DNA of 64,000 nucleotides from Coenobita brevimanus. Taxonomy: Eukaryota; Arthropoda; Malacostraca; Decapoda; Coenobitidae. Below, piece after piece: positions 33,836-44,915 of this stretch. Below the pieces are notes generated by a model. That model had not been told where the DNA came from. It worked only from the letters and a program-made list of their open reading frames with translations, and made no database searches. The stretch spans positions 8,346,339 to 8,410,338 of the forward strand of contig CM064713.1 in assembly GCA_032717465.1 (NCBI GenBank), read 5' to 3'. The translations under genes were made by a program, and so were the position numbers. How positions within the stretch are numbered: position 1 is the first letter of the stretch; each line of letters opens with the position of its first letter.

Positions 33836-33996
33836 ATGGCTGACGTAAGACTTGTTCATGTATATATTCTTGTTTATGCAAGATAACCATAATGATCTTC
33901 GGATGATCATCATGAACTAAATGGTATCCATTAAACGAGGATTCGAAAAAGGATTAAAATCCTCGATAATAAACTAAAAATTTGGTGTTCAGAAAA

Positions 33997-33998
<2 letters not shown>

Positions 33999-34070
<72 letters not shown>
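33999..34070. repeat. (AT)n-(GT)n microsatellite
   Basis: About 32 bp of AT followed by about 40 bp of GT. Confidence 0.95.
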
Positions 34071-34072
<2 letters not shown>

Positions 34073-36005
34073 TTCCCTACCCCCCCAAAGACAGCTACTT
34101 CCAGAAGAATTTGTTGGGTTTGGGAGATAACTGGTACTGAAAGAGTTTGAGACAATTTGAATAGCCTACCCTTAAGCCCCCAGACGTCTTTCTGTTTTTG
34201 GTTATTTCTTGACCCGAACGATTATATTCAGGAAACGAAAGACACTTCGTATTCAAGAGAATAACACAAAGGCTTATGTAATCAGTGTCACTCCCTGTTT
34301 TCCATCATCATTGCCTAATACATCACTTACATGGCTGCTGTGCACTCATTTTTAATGTGACATTCAGAAATGGACAAAAATGCAGATAGCAAAATTCAGC
34401 ATGGAATAAATATGGAAATAAGAAAAAAAATAAATACTGTCAGCTGAGGCTGCCCTATTCTGTGTATAATTATTGCTTTATAATATTACTCATTAAAATA
34501 AGTATGGTGTTTGACGTGTCTGAAATCACAAATTATAAAATAAGCATGGAATTTATATACAGAGCACAAAACTAATGGTAATTTTGAGAGTTTTCAAAAT
34601 CCCCTATGCCATTTTCCACTCAGGAGCAGCAGAGAAATTAGATAACAATTGTTTGTAATAAATATAATTAAGTTTGAGGCATTCTGACACTTATTGATTC
34701 TTAATTATTTGTGCAAACATTTTCATATTAAATAAATTGTGCAGATTTTTTAGCCTGAAATTTCTTAACAGTTATCCAAATTGATTTTCATAAAAATTCC
34801 AAATTGAAATCAGAGTGACAGTAATCACTTACATTATTGCAGTAACAACAACAACAACAACAATAATAATAATAATGTTATTTTTATTCTAGTAATATTC
34901 TACTTGTCCTACCAAGTTTTTAATGATTATAAGTAATTCACATTCATTAAGAGTATTATACCATTAATGAAACAAACTGATGGATGGTAACGTTTAATAG
35001 TTCTGTACTTATTTTATATACCGTACCATACATCGCCACCAACATATTAAGGTTTGCGCTAATAAGCCTTCAAACCCTTCACAAAAATGGCGTCTTAACC
35101 CTCACTGAAGCAATGGTGCCAGGTGACATTATCAAATTTGGAGAGACTTTTCGAAAATGGAGGGATTAGATACATCCTTCAATAATGCCTTTACAAGAAA
35201 ACTCCTTTAATCTGATTCAAATGGAGTAATAATTAAAAACTAAAATGCCTTAGTACTGAAGAGGTTAATTTGGCGTTTTTAGGCAATTTTTATGAAAACT
35301 CAATGGTAGTGCAAAGAGAGTAAACAGTTTCCCCCATTCAGAATTATTCGTATTATACTGTTTTTTTTCTTATTAAAGCCAATTATTTTTATTTAATTAC
35401 TAGAAAATCCTCAGGTTAAAATTAGCCATATGAATCTAACAACAGAAATATAGATGGCTAGACAAATATTATCTTGAGCTATGATAAATCATACGGAAAA
35501 AATTGTGGCCAAAACCGATAAAGGGGGGGGGGGGTGGAATCTGATAATGAAGGCTCTAAAGGCCAATTCACGCAAGCTAAATCGGGCCTTTTTTTTTTTT
35601 TTTTTTTTTTTTTGCCGATTTCCATTTCTCCCGGAAATGTGTTCACACGTACGGAGACTGCAGAGGCAGGAGTGCGGCAGCAGTATATACAAAGTTGGAC
35701 CACTGTACCCATAGTAGGTGTGCAGCTCTTGCTCTTGCACTTTGCCTACTTTCATACTCGTGCTCATACACCCAAACGGGAAGGAACGTTAAAGTAGTAG
35801 TAGTAGTAGTAGTGTAAACACGTCTAATTTCTCAGAGTTTTGCTTTGTTCGATGCTTCCATTTAAATCGGCCCGGCCTCTTTCTCCCAATTCCGGCAAAA
35901 AACAAAAAAAAAAGACCCACACGTCCGTCTCTCCATCCCGGCAAAAAAAGCGGCTGGAATTTCTACCGGGGAGCAAAAACTGGCAAAAAAGGCCTCGATT
36001 TTGCT
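34071..36005. other. Unassigned A/T-rich sequence with poly-G and poly-T tracts
   Basis: No supported gene. It holds a G10 run near 35525, a ~25-T run at 35588-35612 and a TAG microsatellite at 35795-35812. A 61-codon ORF at 34984-35169 has no recognisable features. Confidence 0.5.
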
Positions 36006-36202
36006 CGACTGAACGGGGAAGAGGGAGGGGGAGGCCGAGGATGAGATGGAGGGATGGGGTGGAGAGGTATATGAGAGAGGGGGGTGTGAGTTGGGAGCAG
36101 GGCAGTGAAATGGCGGGGGACAGGGCGACTTGGAGGTGATTTGTTTGTGGCCACCCCAAACGGGATTGAGGCGTCTGGCAATAGATAGATAGATAGATAG
36201 AC
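36006..36202 (+). mobile_element. RTE LINE 3'-end fragment with (GATA)n tail
   Basis: Plus-strand match to the last ~175 bp of the RTE copies: a GRGRGRPRMRWRDGVERYMRE-like stretch, then ggcgacttggaggtgatttg, gtggccaccccaaacggga, gaggcgtctggcaatagata and (GATA)n. Strong 5' truncation. Confidence 0.85.
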
Positions 36203-36472
36203 AGAACATGTCTTTAGGGTTGAATTAAAAAATGTGAGATGTACCACGTTGTCATAGGAGTTCATACTACTGGCGAAAGTACAATGACAGCATAAACGAG
36301 CTAATAAAGAAAAACTAATTTATTTAAAAATATAAAATAAAAATATCCCACTAAACTAACCTAATTGGGTCTTGCCGGACTGTGTTCTTGTTGGTGATGG
36401 AAATTTCGGATATTTCTTTTTCAGCCATTTATTTGACACATTAAAAGTTTATTGTTGTCTAGTTAGTCCTGT

Positions 36473-36671
36473 ATCTGACTATGGTTCTGTAGGAAAGTTT
36501 GAGTAGTGAGAATTTTTGTTCATAAATGTTTAGTATGTGTCTTAGTAAGGATTTGTGACTTGGGTGGACAGCCGTCATCAAGTAGGTTTACCGGCTATGA
36601 CGTCATCAGTAATGGCGGCTGCTCGATCACAAAACCTGTCTTATCTCTGTTAATATTTTTACTATTTGCTT
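36473..36671 (+). repeat. Left terminal inverted repeat, element I
   Basis: Reverse complement of 38910-39108. Contains gacgtcat and a ggcggctgctcgatc block. Confidence 0.9.
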
Positions 36672-36849
36672 CAATTTTTTTTTTTTATTTCCACAAAGTT
36701 AACCTTTGGGAAGTTAAAAGGAGATGTATAAGTGATGATCTTTACAAATACATTTAAAAAATTTATTTAAGTGTATTAATTCTAATATTTTCATATTAAT
36801 TAATAATATTTCCTTTCTGTTTACAGGTTGCTGAAATGAAATGATGTCA

Positions 36850-38603
36850 TGGATAGTATAAAATTGTCCAGAGTATCAAAAGACAATGTTTCAGACTTTA
36901 AAACAAATGAAAATTCTTGCATCATATGTAATAAAAGTGATAATAGTGTGAAAATGGGAGAGAGAAAATCAGGGCAGCTGCAGAAGTACGAAATGGCATT
37001 GTTACCAATCGTTTAAAGTCATTAAGTGAGACAGCAGTGTTTTCCTACCACATGAGCAATGCATGTTATAAACAATACTGCCACAAAAAGTCTCTTTTAA
37101 ATCTTCAAAGTGATAAAGAAAGAAGAGAAAGTGATGATACACCGAACATATCTGTGAGTGAACACGAAACTCTTAGAAAATCTGCAAGGAAACGAGCACG
37201 ACACAACAGTCCGCAAGCAAGAGTTACTTCTAAGCTGGACAGTTAATGAATTATCTGTAACCAGAAATCTCACCAACAGATTTATCAGAAGTATAGAATA
37301 TGTGAACACTCAAGAGCTGAGGAGTTTTTGAAAGCTACTTTGTACTTGCAAGATGATGTTTTCACTCGTACCTGTGATCTGCAAGATGTGTCAAGCGTTT
37401 TTGGTGCTGATTTATTGTGTCACATCAATTGCATATCTGGGTATTTGCTGAAGTACAAGTGGAAACTTCAAACAGATGGACAAAGTACATCTCAAGTACC
37501 CAAAAAGGTGGCATTGTTTTCCTCCATAGCTGAAAGTATAAAATCTGGACTTGGTAAAGGTTATGGTTACACTCTCAGTTATATCAGAGACAAGTTTAAC
37601 ATACAAAATGAGAAACAAGCTGATGCTACAAGAGTTCACTGCCAATACACTAATATCTTCTTTGACTCAGACACCATGTGCTACTAACCACACATTTAGT
37701 GCTTTTTCCAATAATGAAGAAGAGGAAATAACATTTAACTGTATATCAGTGCAAAATGGTAGGCAAGTAAAGCATCCAGAGATAAACTGTTTGTCAGTTG
37801 AGGAAGCTGACTTTAGAATGATGATTCATGCAAAACATGCATCCCAACATGGCTTTACAAAAATTGTTCTTGTTAGTGCTGATACTGATGTAATGGTATT
37901 AGCTTTGTTTCACTGGCCTTCTCTTCATCAACTTGGTGTACGAGAAATGTGGGTGCGTACTGGAGTTGGCGATTCCACAAGGCTTTTGTCTGTTCATGTT
38001 ATTCATAAAAACATGGGTCGAGACTTATGCTCTCTGCTTCCCGCCATCCATGCATTATCTGGATCAGATTACACAAGTAAAGTTGGGACCAAGAAAGCAG
38101 CTCTTAATATTACAACAAGAACATATTTGGAAAATTTTGGAGTGTCTCATGATCCAGAAGATGTAGCCAAAAGCCTCCAGTCTACAGAAGAATACTTAGT
38201 ACAGTTATTACGAAAAGGATCGCCTTGCAAATCTTTAGATGAACTCAGATTGTGGCTGTACCATCATGAAAAAGACACAGGCACTGAAGACTTGCCACCC
38301 ACAAGCAGAAGTGCCAAGGGACGCTTGTTGAGGTCATACTTTTATACATATCTTCAACATCACTGCATTGGAAACATGTTTGCTCACTTAGATCCTTGTG
38401 AATTCGGTTTTGAAGTAGAAGAAAATGGCTTGGTACCACAAACCAATTTACAGAAATATCCCAGTGACTTTATTGAGGCATGTAGCTGTGTAAAATGTGC
38501 CAAATGTTCATGTATTTGCAGGGAAAATGAAGTTACCTGTTGCTCCTTTTGCAAGTGTAGGAGTGTAAAAGGGTCTGATACAACTTGCAAAAACCCTTTT
38601 TGA
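36850..38603 (+). pseudogene. FEN1/XPG-type nuclease of element I, frameshifted
   Basis: Successive frames: 36850-37014 (MDSIKLSRVS..., CIICNKS zinc half-site), 37037-37246 (HMSNACYKQYC, matching HxxC), 37328-37687 and 37551-38603. The last, 350 codons, has nuclease core motifs SVEEADFRM (Glu84/Glu85/Asp87), SADTDVMVL (Asp111/Asp113) and HALSGSDYTS (Asp173), which correspond to the E-x-E, D-x-D and final Asp of FEN1-family sites. The N-terminal Asp and the VFDG motif are not found here, unlike in element II. A Cys-rich tail (CSCVKCAKCSCIC, CCSFCKC) ends the protein. Frame changes make this copy non-autonomous. Confidence 0.65.
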
Positions 38604-38909
38604 TAGCATATGTACATGTCTGTAAAACAATCACTATTTGTAATATTATTTTTTGTATAATTAAAAAGAGGTCTGATACAACTTGGAAAACCCTTTTTGA
38701 TAACATATACGCACATGTCTGTAAAACAATCACTATTTGTAGGTATTATTTTTGTATAATCATATGATATCACTTTATGTACAATATTGAGAAGAACTGA
38801 TGCATTACATATATATAAAAGTAAAAAAAAATGTTCAAGACAGAAAGAGTTATAAATGCATTCTTATTTACCTTCTACATACTAATAACAACACACTGAC
38901 CCAATTTCC
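38604..38909. other. 3' region of element I with a ~120-bp direct repeat
   Basis: The string gtctgatacaacttg...aaccctttttgata...catgtctgtaaaacaatcactatttgta occurs at about 38572-38642 and 38671-38741. The first copy includes the last codons of the ORF. Confidence 0.8.
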
Positions 38910-39108
38910 AAGCAAATAGTAAAAATATTAACAGAGATAAGACAGGTTTCGTGATCGAGCAGCCGCCATTATTGATGACGTCATAGCCGGTAAACCTACT
39001 TGATGACGGCTGTCCACCCAAGTCACAAATCCTTACTAAGACACATACTAAACATTTATGAACAAAAATTCTCACTACTCAAACTTTCCTACAGAACCAT
39101 AGTCAGAT
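38910..39108 (-). repeat. Right terminal inverted repeat, element I
   Basis: Reverse complement of 36473-36671. Confidence 0.9.
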
Positions 39109-39742
39109 CCTGGATTAAGTATAATATTGATTTAAACGCTGACGATATTAACCTTTCAACTAGAGGACATCTTAATTATATTTTAGTACAGCAAAAACGA
39201 AAAAAAAAATTCTTATCATTTTTACCGCGTTGTGTACGAGATATTTCTAAAATGAATAAATAGTCTATTGGTGGCAAGAATGCACTTAAAAACAAACATC
39301 CTCTTAATTAAAAGCTGGGAATGACACTCATGGATAACAAGATGAAAAATGAATACCTCTTTACAAAATAGATATATTTCTTGTTCCTTAAACGTGCTGG
39401 AGGTGGCGGCCATGTTGTAAGACTGTCACAAAGAATATATTCTGCTATATACAGAAGATTTTTCTGTACATTTTTTTTTTTTTTTTTTCCGGGTTGGAAC
39501 GCACTTCCAGCAAGGAAGGGATCACTGGAGGAAGCACCTAATCACTGCAGCACGAAATGAGGAAAATATAATGGAGGTACAAAAATGTATCATGTCCAAG
39601 GCCTGATGACTTCATACAGACACCAGTAACATACACAAGAAGATAACACCGAAAATAACCCTTCAAAACAAACGATCCTCTCGAACCGAGGATAAGGCGG
39701 CAGCCATGCTCTGGTAGCCGAGAAAGCACCAAGTGGCATGTA
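39109..39742. other. Spacer between the two TIR elements
   Basis: No supported gene. It has a poly-T run near 39470-39488. An A/T-rich plus-strand stretch at 39119-39260 is open but short and unrecognised. Confidence 0.5.
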
Positions 39743-40063
39743 GGCCAGTCAATAGACGAGGAAAAAAGGCTGAAAAAGGAAAAAAATCATGGAAAGCTGC
39801 AGTAAGCTTTATTGTCTTCGTAATAGGGTACTCAATAACATATTAATTTTGCACCCCTCTACCGCCCCGGATTTGGCCGCCATCTTGAAAAAATGGCGGC
39901 GAAAAACAGTTTTTTGCAAATATCTCGCTTGAGACTCACTTTAGCGGAAAATGTGTCGATACATAAAATAATCTACATAAAATTCTCTACAAAAGCTCAT
40001 CTATTAATTTTTGTGATACGTTGCACCGTTTTGGTGCCAGAGGTGCGAAAATGTTCGCAGCTT
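39743..40063 (+). repeat. Left terminal inverted repeat, element II
   Basis: Reverse complement of 43766-44075 apart from scattered mismatches and an ~11-bp length difference near its outer end. Confidence 0.9.
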
Positions 40064-40204
40064 ATTTAAATATCACGTGGTAATTTTTCTTGCATGCAAT
40101 ATTAAAAGATGCTTTAAGTTCCTAAGTCAATTGCAGTTTTTCTTTTGTTTCAGGACTATGAAAAGAGACAGTCAACCTATTAGTGATTCCTATATTGTGG
40201 AAAA

Positions 40205-41226
40205 ATGTCTTCATTGAGGAAATGCTTCATTTGTGAAGGACAGCTTTCTGAGGGTGTGACTCGAGAAGTTAAAGAGAAAGGTGTGAAGACACTGACAGAC
40301 TACAGCATTAAGTGGAAAGATGGAAAACAATCTCGGTTAGAAGGACTGAAAAGTGTGAAAGTGCATGAAAAATGTAGGAAGGTGTATACGAAAGAAAGGA
40401 GTGCTGAAACTTTCCAGTCAAGACAGGAAACCTCTCATGTGCCTACAACGTCTCTGAGAAGTCTAGTGTCAGATTCTGATTTTCTTCATGATTGCCTTTT
40501 TTGTGGAAAAGAAGCATCATATGAGTTTTTGAAAAAAACTAGCAAAAAACTTTCAAGTGAGCGTGAATCTGTGCATCATGTAGAGACTCTTATGTTAAGG
40601 ACACTATTTTGAAAGCGGATGAAATGAGAAATGATGAGTGGGGCAAAACAGTATGTACTCGCATATGTAATGTAGTTGATTTAGTTGCTGCTGAGGCAAG
40701 ATACCATTCAACCTGCATGAAAAAATTCTACCAAACATCTTCTGGGATGAAACGTGGTCGTCCCAAAAGTTCTACAGTTTTAGAGGCAATGACTCATGCT
40801 TTTAACTACCTGGAGGAAAATCGAGAAGAATGCCAGTTTACTTTAAGTGAGATTTTTGAGGGATATGAGGGTGAGCTACCAACTGAAAAAACAATAAAAT
40901 CTGAAATGAAAGAAAGATATAGACAAGACAGTGTTGTTTCTGTGAACAAAAACAGAAAACCTGTGGTGTGTTTCCGTGACACAGGGAACAAAATTCTGAC
41001 TGATGCTTGGTATGAAAAACAAAGAAGTAATGACGAGAAAGAAGAGCGGCTTCGGATAGTAAATACAGCCGCCAAAATAACTGCTGAAGATATAAGGTCA
41101 CAGATGTATGAAACTGATCAGTATCCACCACCAGAAAATTTCCTAACTGACTTGGATTCTCTTATACCAGATACCCTCAACTGCCTTGTTAAAACTATTG
41201 ACTTGAAGAACAAGAAAGGAGATTAA
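40205..41226 (+). pseudogene. Element II protein, N-terminal zinc modules
   Basis: Frame 40205-40612 begins MSSLRKCFICEGQLSEG and later VHEKCRKVYT, a CxxC...HxxC module. A second half-site, CLFCGKEAS, follows. After a frame change near 40600 the frame 40609-41226 continues with DEWGKTVCTRICNVVDLVAA and ARYHSTCMKKFYQ, the HxxC partner. These paired modules probably bind DNA or protein. A basic KRGRPKSS stretch follows. A stop ends the frame at 41226, but coding-like sequence resumes in another frame. Confidence 0.6.
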
Positions 41227-41791
41227 AGTAAATAGGATAAGAAGTGTACAGCAATTTCACATGCTATCCTAACAGCAGCTAGACCAAGTTCTTTCATATC
41301 CCCTCTACAAATAGGCCTTGCTGTTCATCTCAGTCAAAAGTATGGTTCTAAGCATCTACTGAATGCACTCTCTACCTTGGGATTATGTGCTTCCTATGCT
41401 GAGGCAGCACTCTTTCAAGTATCAGCTTTGCAACATCCAGCCAGGGAACCTCAGACTGACTCATTTACAGTTTGTATTCGACAATGCTGATGAGAACATC
41501 TGTACCATTGATGGATTCAACACTTTCCACAGTATGGGAGGGATTCAGTGTGTCACTCCTTCTCCAAATGATCCTACTTCAGATCAGCCAATCACAAGAC
41601 TAGAGAAGATCCCCTGTACATCCTCTGTTGGACAGTTTGGTCGTGTTCCCGTTAAAGCATTTGAAAATAAAAGTGCAGGAGGACTGCTGCATATAGAACT
41701 CAGGGATTTAGCAAATATCAATCCAGTTTCCACCACTGTGTCAGCACATTGTAGAGTGGTTCTCATCCCACCCACCATTTCCAGATTTTGA
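41227..41791 (+). pseudogene. Element II protein, middle region
   Basis: From about 41250 a short frame reads AISHAILTAARPSSFISPLQ and HLSQKYGSKHLLNALSTLG. From about 41450 the frame 41363-41791 reads LTHLQFVFDNADENICTIDG, FHSMGGIQ and LHIELRDLANI. I recall this arrangement from large uncharacterised invertebrate proteins, but I cannot name a domain. Frame changes lie near 41450 and 41790. Confidence 0.55.
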
Positions 41792-41798
41792 TAGCATT

Positions 41799-43412
41799 AT
41801 GTCGATCAGCACAGGAGTAACAGGAGATGTAGAAACAAATCCTCATAATGCGTATGATGTTGGAGTTTGTTCAATGTCAAATATTGTTGGCAGCAACTTT
41901 GCAAAAGTCAAGTTTGAACGAAAGAAAAGGGTCAAACCCTTGGGAGCTGCCATGACAGGAGTAAAAATACGAGATGTTGCATGTCCAGTTGAGCCTGAGA
42001 TGTTATTTAGAAGAATTTCATTCACCAAGAACTCACACGAACTATTCAAACTTAACTCTGAGTATGAACTAGCCCCATACCCCATGTCATTTTTTGATGA
42101 ATTAGGATTGCGTAAAACCAAGAAATCCATGATGTATGAAGTATTTGCACCTCTTAGTGACACAGCAATTGTTGGAGATACAGTTTATGTTATTGATGGA
42201 GGATTTCTGATTCATCGAATTGTTTGGCAAAAGGGAGAGATACTTTCAGCAATTCTAAACAGGTACACTGAGTATGTAAAGACGCACTACAAGAGAAATG
42301 CCATTGTTGTATTTGATGGATATCCAGAAAATCTAGCAGAAAAAAGTACAAAATGTGCTGAGCGTGCTCGTCGAATGATTTATTCTACCAGAGACACCAT
42401 GTTTGATGAAACAATGCCAGCAACAACAAGCCAAAGTAAATTTCTTTCAAACGAGAGAAATAAGAGCCGGCTTATCACAATGCTCATCACTAGATTGATC
42501 AGTGAGGGTTTTACTGTAAAACAGGCTACTGAAGATGCAGACACACTGATTGTTGCTACTGCTATTGAAGAGTCTACCAAGGCTGAATCAGTAACAATAG
42601 TAGGAGAAGATGTAGACCTCTTAATTATCCTTACAGCCTTGGCTGGATCAAAGACAAATATATACATCTTAAAACCAGGCAAAGGAAATACAGAAAGCAA
42701 ACTGTACACGCCAACCTCCATGAAATTTGGATCAGTCATCAAGGACAACATTCTTTTCTTACATGCATTTAGTGGGGCTGATACTACTTCTGCCTTTTTC
42801 AGACAAGGAAAATTGAAGTTCATAAGCCTGTTGGAGAAGCATGAAGAACTACAAGATCTTGTTGCTGTGTTTAAAGAACCATCTGCTGAACCTGCGAAGA
42901 TTGCTGAAGTAGGAAAGGCTTTCATTCTTCAGTTATACGGGACTAATGAATGTGAATCCCTTTGTGATTCGAGATATTGGTGCTTTGCCCAATCACTGAA
43001 TAAAAGTAAATCCACTTTGGCTTCTTTGCCTCCTACAGATGCGGCTGCTCGATTTCGTTCCTTACGTACATATCACCAAGTGCAGAAGTGGTTGGGAAAT
43101 GACTTGCCACCTACACAATGGGGTTGGAATGTGACTACAAAAGGACTGGTCCCAATCACTACAGATAAAGACCCTGCTTCTCCAGACCTGCTCAACATTG
43201 TATCATGCAAATGCCTCAAAGGTTGCATGACTGCCACCTGCAGCTGTAGAAAGGCAGGATTAAAATTCTCTGTGATATGTGTTTCTCTCAAGGGGCTGTC
43301 GTGTTCAAACTCTGACATAATTGTTGATGAAGAGGACTGTGACGATCCCATTGATACCACATTAGAAAACTTCCTAATGCCAGAGAGTGAAACAACTCAT
43401 GGAATAGAATAA
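41799..43412 (+). CDS. Element II FEN1/XPG-type nuclease core and Cys-rich tail
   Basis: 537 open codons. The acidic site is complete and in order: Asp133 (VYVIDGGFL), Asp173 (IVVFDGYPE), Glu245/Asp246/Asp248 (ATEDADTLI), Asp271/Asp273 (VGEDVDLLI) and Asp328 (AFSGADTTS). This mirrors FEN1 residues D34, D86 (VFDG), E158/E160, D179/D181 and D233. A cleavage role on flapped or branched DNA during transposition is inferred. After 400 come an alpha-helical region and a Cys-rich CxC tail (CKCLKGCMTATCSCRKAG). The start is unclear because upstream coding continues from another frame. Confidence 0.7.
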   Translation: MSISTGVTGDVETNPHNAYDVGVCSMSNIVGSNFAKVKFERKKRVKPLGAAMTGVKIRDVACPVEPEMLFRRISFTKNSHELFKLNSEYELAPYPMSFFDELGLRKTKKSMMYEVFAPLSDTAIVGDTVYVIDGGFLIHRIVWQKGEILSAILNRYTEYVKTHYKRNAIVVFDGYPENLAEKSTKCAERARRMIYSTRDTMFDETMPATTSQSKFLSNERNKSRLITMLITRLISEGFTVKQATEDADTLIVATAIEESTKAESVTIVGEDVDLLIILTALAGSKTNIYILKPGKGNTESKLYTPTSMKFGSVIKDNILFLHAFSGADTTSAFFRQGKLKFISLLEKHEELQDLVAVFKEPSAEPAKIAEVGKAFILQLYGTNECESLCDSRYWCFAQSLNKSKSTLASLPPTDAAARFRSLRTYHQVQKWLGNDLPPTQWGWNVTTKGLVPITTDKDPASPDLLNIVSCKCLKGCMTATCSCRKAGLKFSVICVSLKGLSCSNSDIIVDEEDCDDPIDTTLENFLMPESETTHGIE

Positions 43413-43765
43413 TCAGAATAGAATAGAATAATAATTCACTTCCCAGCTGCTGTCTTACAATCATTCTACAAAACAACCCGACTAGAATTCATTATCTTCC
43501 TATGAAGAACAAGATAGTTTGTCATGCTATCCACAACGAGAAAACTAACGCTATCATGGAAACCAATATTTCTAATTTTGCAGCAAGAACTGGTATAGCA
43601 GTGACTACGATTGATAACTTCACGTTTTGGGTGGATGGTTGGGTGCAAGGCTGGTAACTCCGCCAGTGAGCATTCACTGTCTGTCCTAAGCCAGAATAAA
43701 GGAGGAAGGACACCCTTGGGAGACAATTTTCGGAACTATATAAGGGAACGGGGAGTATGAAAAAC
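43413..43765. other. 3' non-coding part of element II
   Basis: Between the nuclease stop and the right TIR. No ORF with recognisable content. Confidence 0.5.
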
Positions 43766-44075
43766 AAGCTGCGAACATTTTCACACCACTGGCACCAAAA
43801 CGGTGCAACGTATCACAAAAATGAATAGAAGAGTTTTTATAGAGAATTTTATGTAGATTATTTCATGTGTCGACACATTTCCCTCTAAAGTGAGTCCCAA
43901 GCGAGATATTTGCAAAAAAATGTTTTTCGCCGCCATTTTTCATGATGGCGGCCAAATCCGGGGCGGTTGAGGGGTGCAAAATTAATATGTTATTAAGTAC
44001 CCTATTACGAAGACAATAAAGCTTACTGCAGCTTTCCATGATTTTTTTCCTTATTCAACCCTCTATTGACTGGTC
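43766..44075 (-). repeat. Right terminal inverted repeat, element II
   Basis: Reverse complement of 39743-40063. Confidence 0.9.
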
Positions 44076-44361
44076 TAATGAGAGAAAACGGAGAATCATA
44101 AAGGGTAAACTCGGTTCTGTCACGCTCACACCTCCATGCTGTCATGTATCATTGCGTTACTGTATCAGCCACGGTGGTGTAGTGGAGGGGAGGACAAGGG
44201 GGTGCAGTGAACCTACATTATTTTCGTAGAGGATACGGGGAACCCTACTATTTTCATGGCCGGAAAAATATACTGTTAACATTGTTCTGTGATGTCAAGT
44301 ATATGCTGCTATATCCCAGCCTAAGGAAGTGGCCGACTTCCGTCCGTCTGTGTGTGTGTGT

Positions 44362-44615
44362 GTAATTCACCGGGTCGGTCAGGATCACTTGATGGTCGTG
44401 ATCGTCAGCTTTTACCCTCCCGGAAGGGAGCTGAGAGCTCATATAGTCCGATCTAAGGGCAAGGCTGTGACCTTCACACATGCACACACCCGTCCCCTTG
44501 CTCAAGGGGGACAGTAACCACCCACTTCGTCAGTGAAACTTTTCGCAACCTGAGCGAGGCGCGAACTCCCGTCCACCAGTTGGCAAGCGAGAGCGTTACC
44601 ACTGCACCAGTGGGC

Positions 44616-44645
<30 letters not shown>
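44362..44645 (-). mobile_element. tRNA-derived SINE, family 1 (complete head)
   Basis: On the minus strand: A box TGGTGCAGTGG (44599-44609) and B box GAGTTCGCGCC (44558-44568), about 41 bp apart, forming a tRNA-like RNA polymerase III promoter. Then a body shared with 6046-6245 (gaaggtcacagccttgccc, ttccgggagggtaaaagctg) and a 3' part gacgatcacgaccatcaagt before (AC)n. Another (AC)n tract (44620-44645) lies on the 5' side. The head is SINE, not a functional tRNA gene. Confidence 0.8.
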
Positions 44646-44651
<6 letters not shown>

Positions 44652-44779
44652 AATAAATGCATATAAATTATCTATATCATAGTTGGAGGAGTAGTGTATA
44701 CAGAATATGGTACGAGTGTTCCATGAAGATTTTGAGCAATGCAGCGCATATCACATTTACAGTACTACTTCTACTATTA

Positions 44780-44915
44780 CTGCTACTACTACTACGACTA
44801 CTACTACTGCTACTACTACTACTACTACTACTGCTGCTACTGCTGCTGCTGCTGCTAACAAAACAATAATAATAATAATAATAATAATGATGATGACGAT
44901 GATGATGAACGGGCT
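44780..44915. repeat. (CTA)n/(CTG)n-(AAT)n-(GAT)n microsatellite
   Basis: Compound trinucleotide repeat. Confidence 0.95.

Larger units (their letters stand above)
36473..39108 (+). mobile_element. DNA transposon with 199-bp TIRs encoding a FEN1/XPG-like nuclease (element I)
   Basis: Inverted repeats 36473-36671 and 38910-39108 are almost identical (two mismatches noticed), starting ATCTGACTATGGTTCTGTAG. They enclose plus-strand ORFs with zinc-binding and nuclease motifs. No DDE transposase, tyrosine recombinase, Rep or RT is seen. The flanks read cctgt/cctgg, a weak hint of a 4-5 bp duplication. Possible relation to Academ elements, some of which are known to carry an XPG nuclease, is an inference. 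Near-identical TIRs suggest recent insertion although the ORF is broken. Confidence 0.7.
39743..44075 (+). mobile_element. DNA transposon with ~310-320-bp TIRs encoding a FEN1/XPG-like nuclease (element II)
   Basis: Inverted repeats 39743-40063 and 43766-44075 begin GGCCAGTCAATAG / GACCAGTCAATAG and stay similar to gttcgcagctt at their inner ends. TA lies just outside both ends, so a TA target duplication is possible. The interior has one protein-coding unit on the plus strand, split over several frames. Its only enzyme-like region is a complete FEN1/XPG acidic site. Same architecture as element I but different TIRs. The TIRs contain short GGCGGC/GCCGCC palindromes. Confidence 0.75.

Noticed and set aside
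33478..33837. Ser/Ile/Asn-rich 119-codon ORF
   Set aside because: GAT/GATT microsatellite; no non-repeat content.
35474..35797. Several overlapping ORFs with poly-Phe or poly-Lys
   Set aside because: They span a poly-T tract and have no conserved motif.
36490..36757. Protein-coding ORF in element I's left end, also seen inverted on the right
   Set aside because: It lies in the terminal inverted repeat; the duplication is explained by the TIR.
44558..44619. A functional tRNA gene
   Set aside because: A and B boxes are present, but the sequence does not make a full cloverleaf and is repeated with a SINE body.
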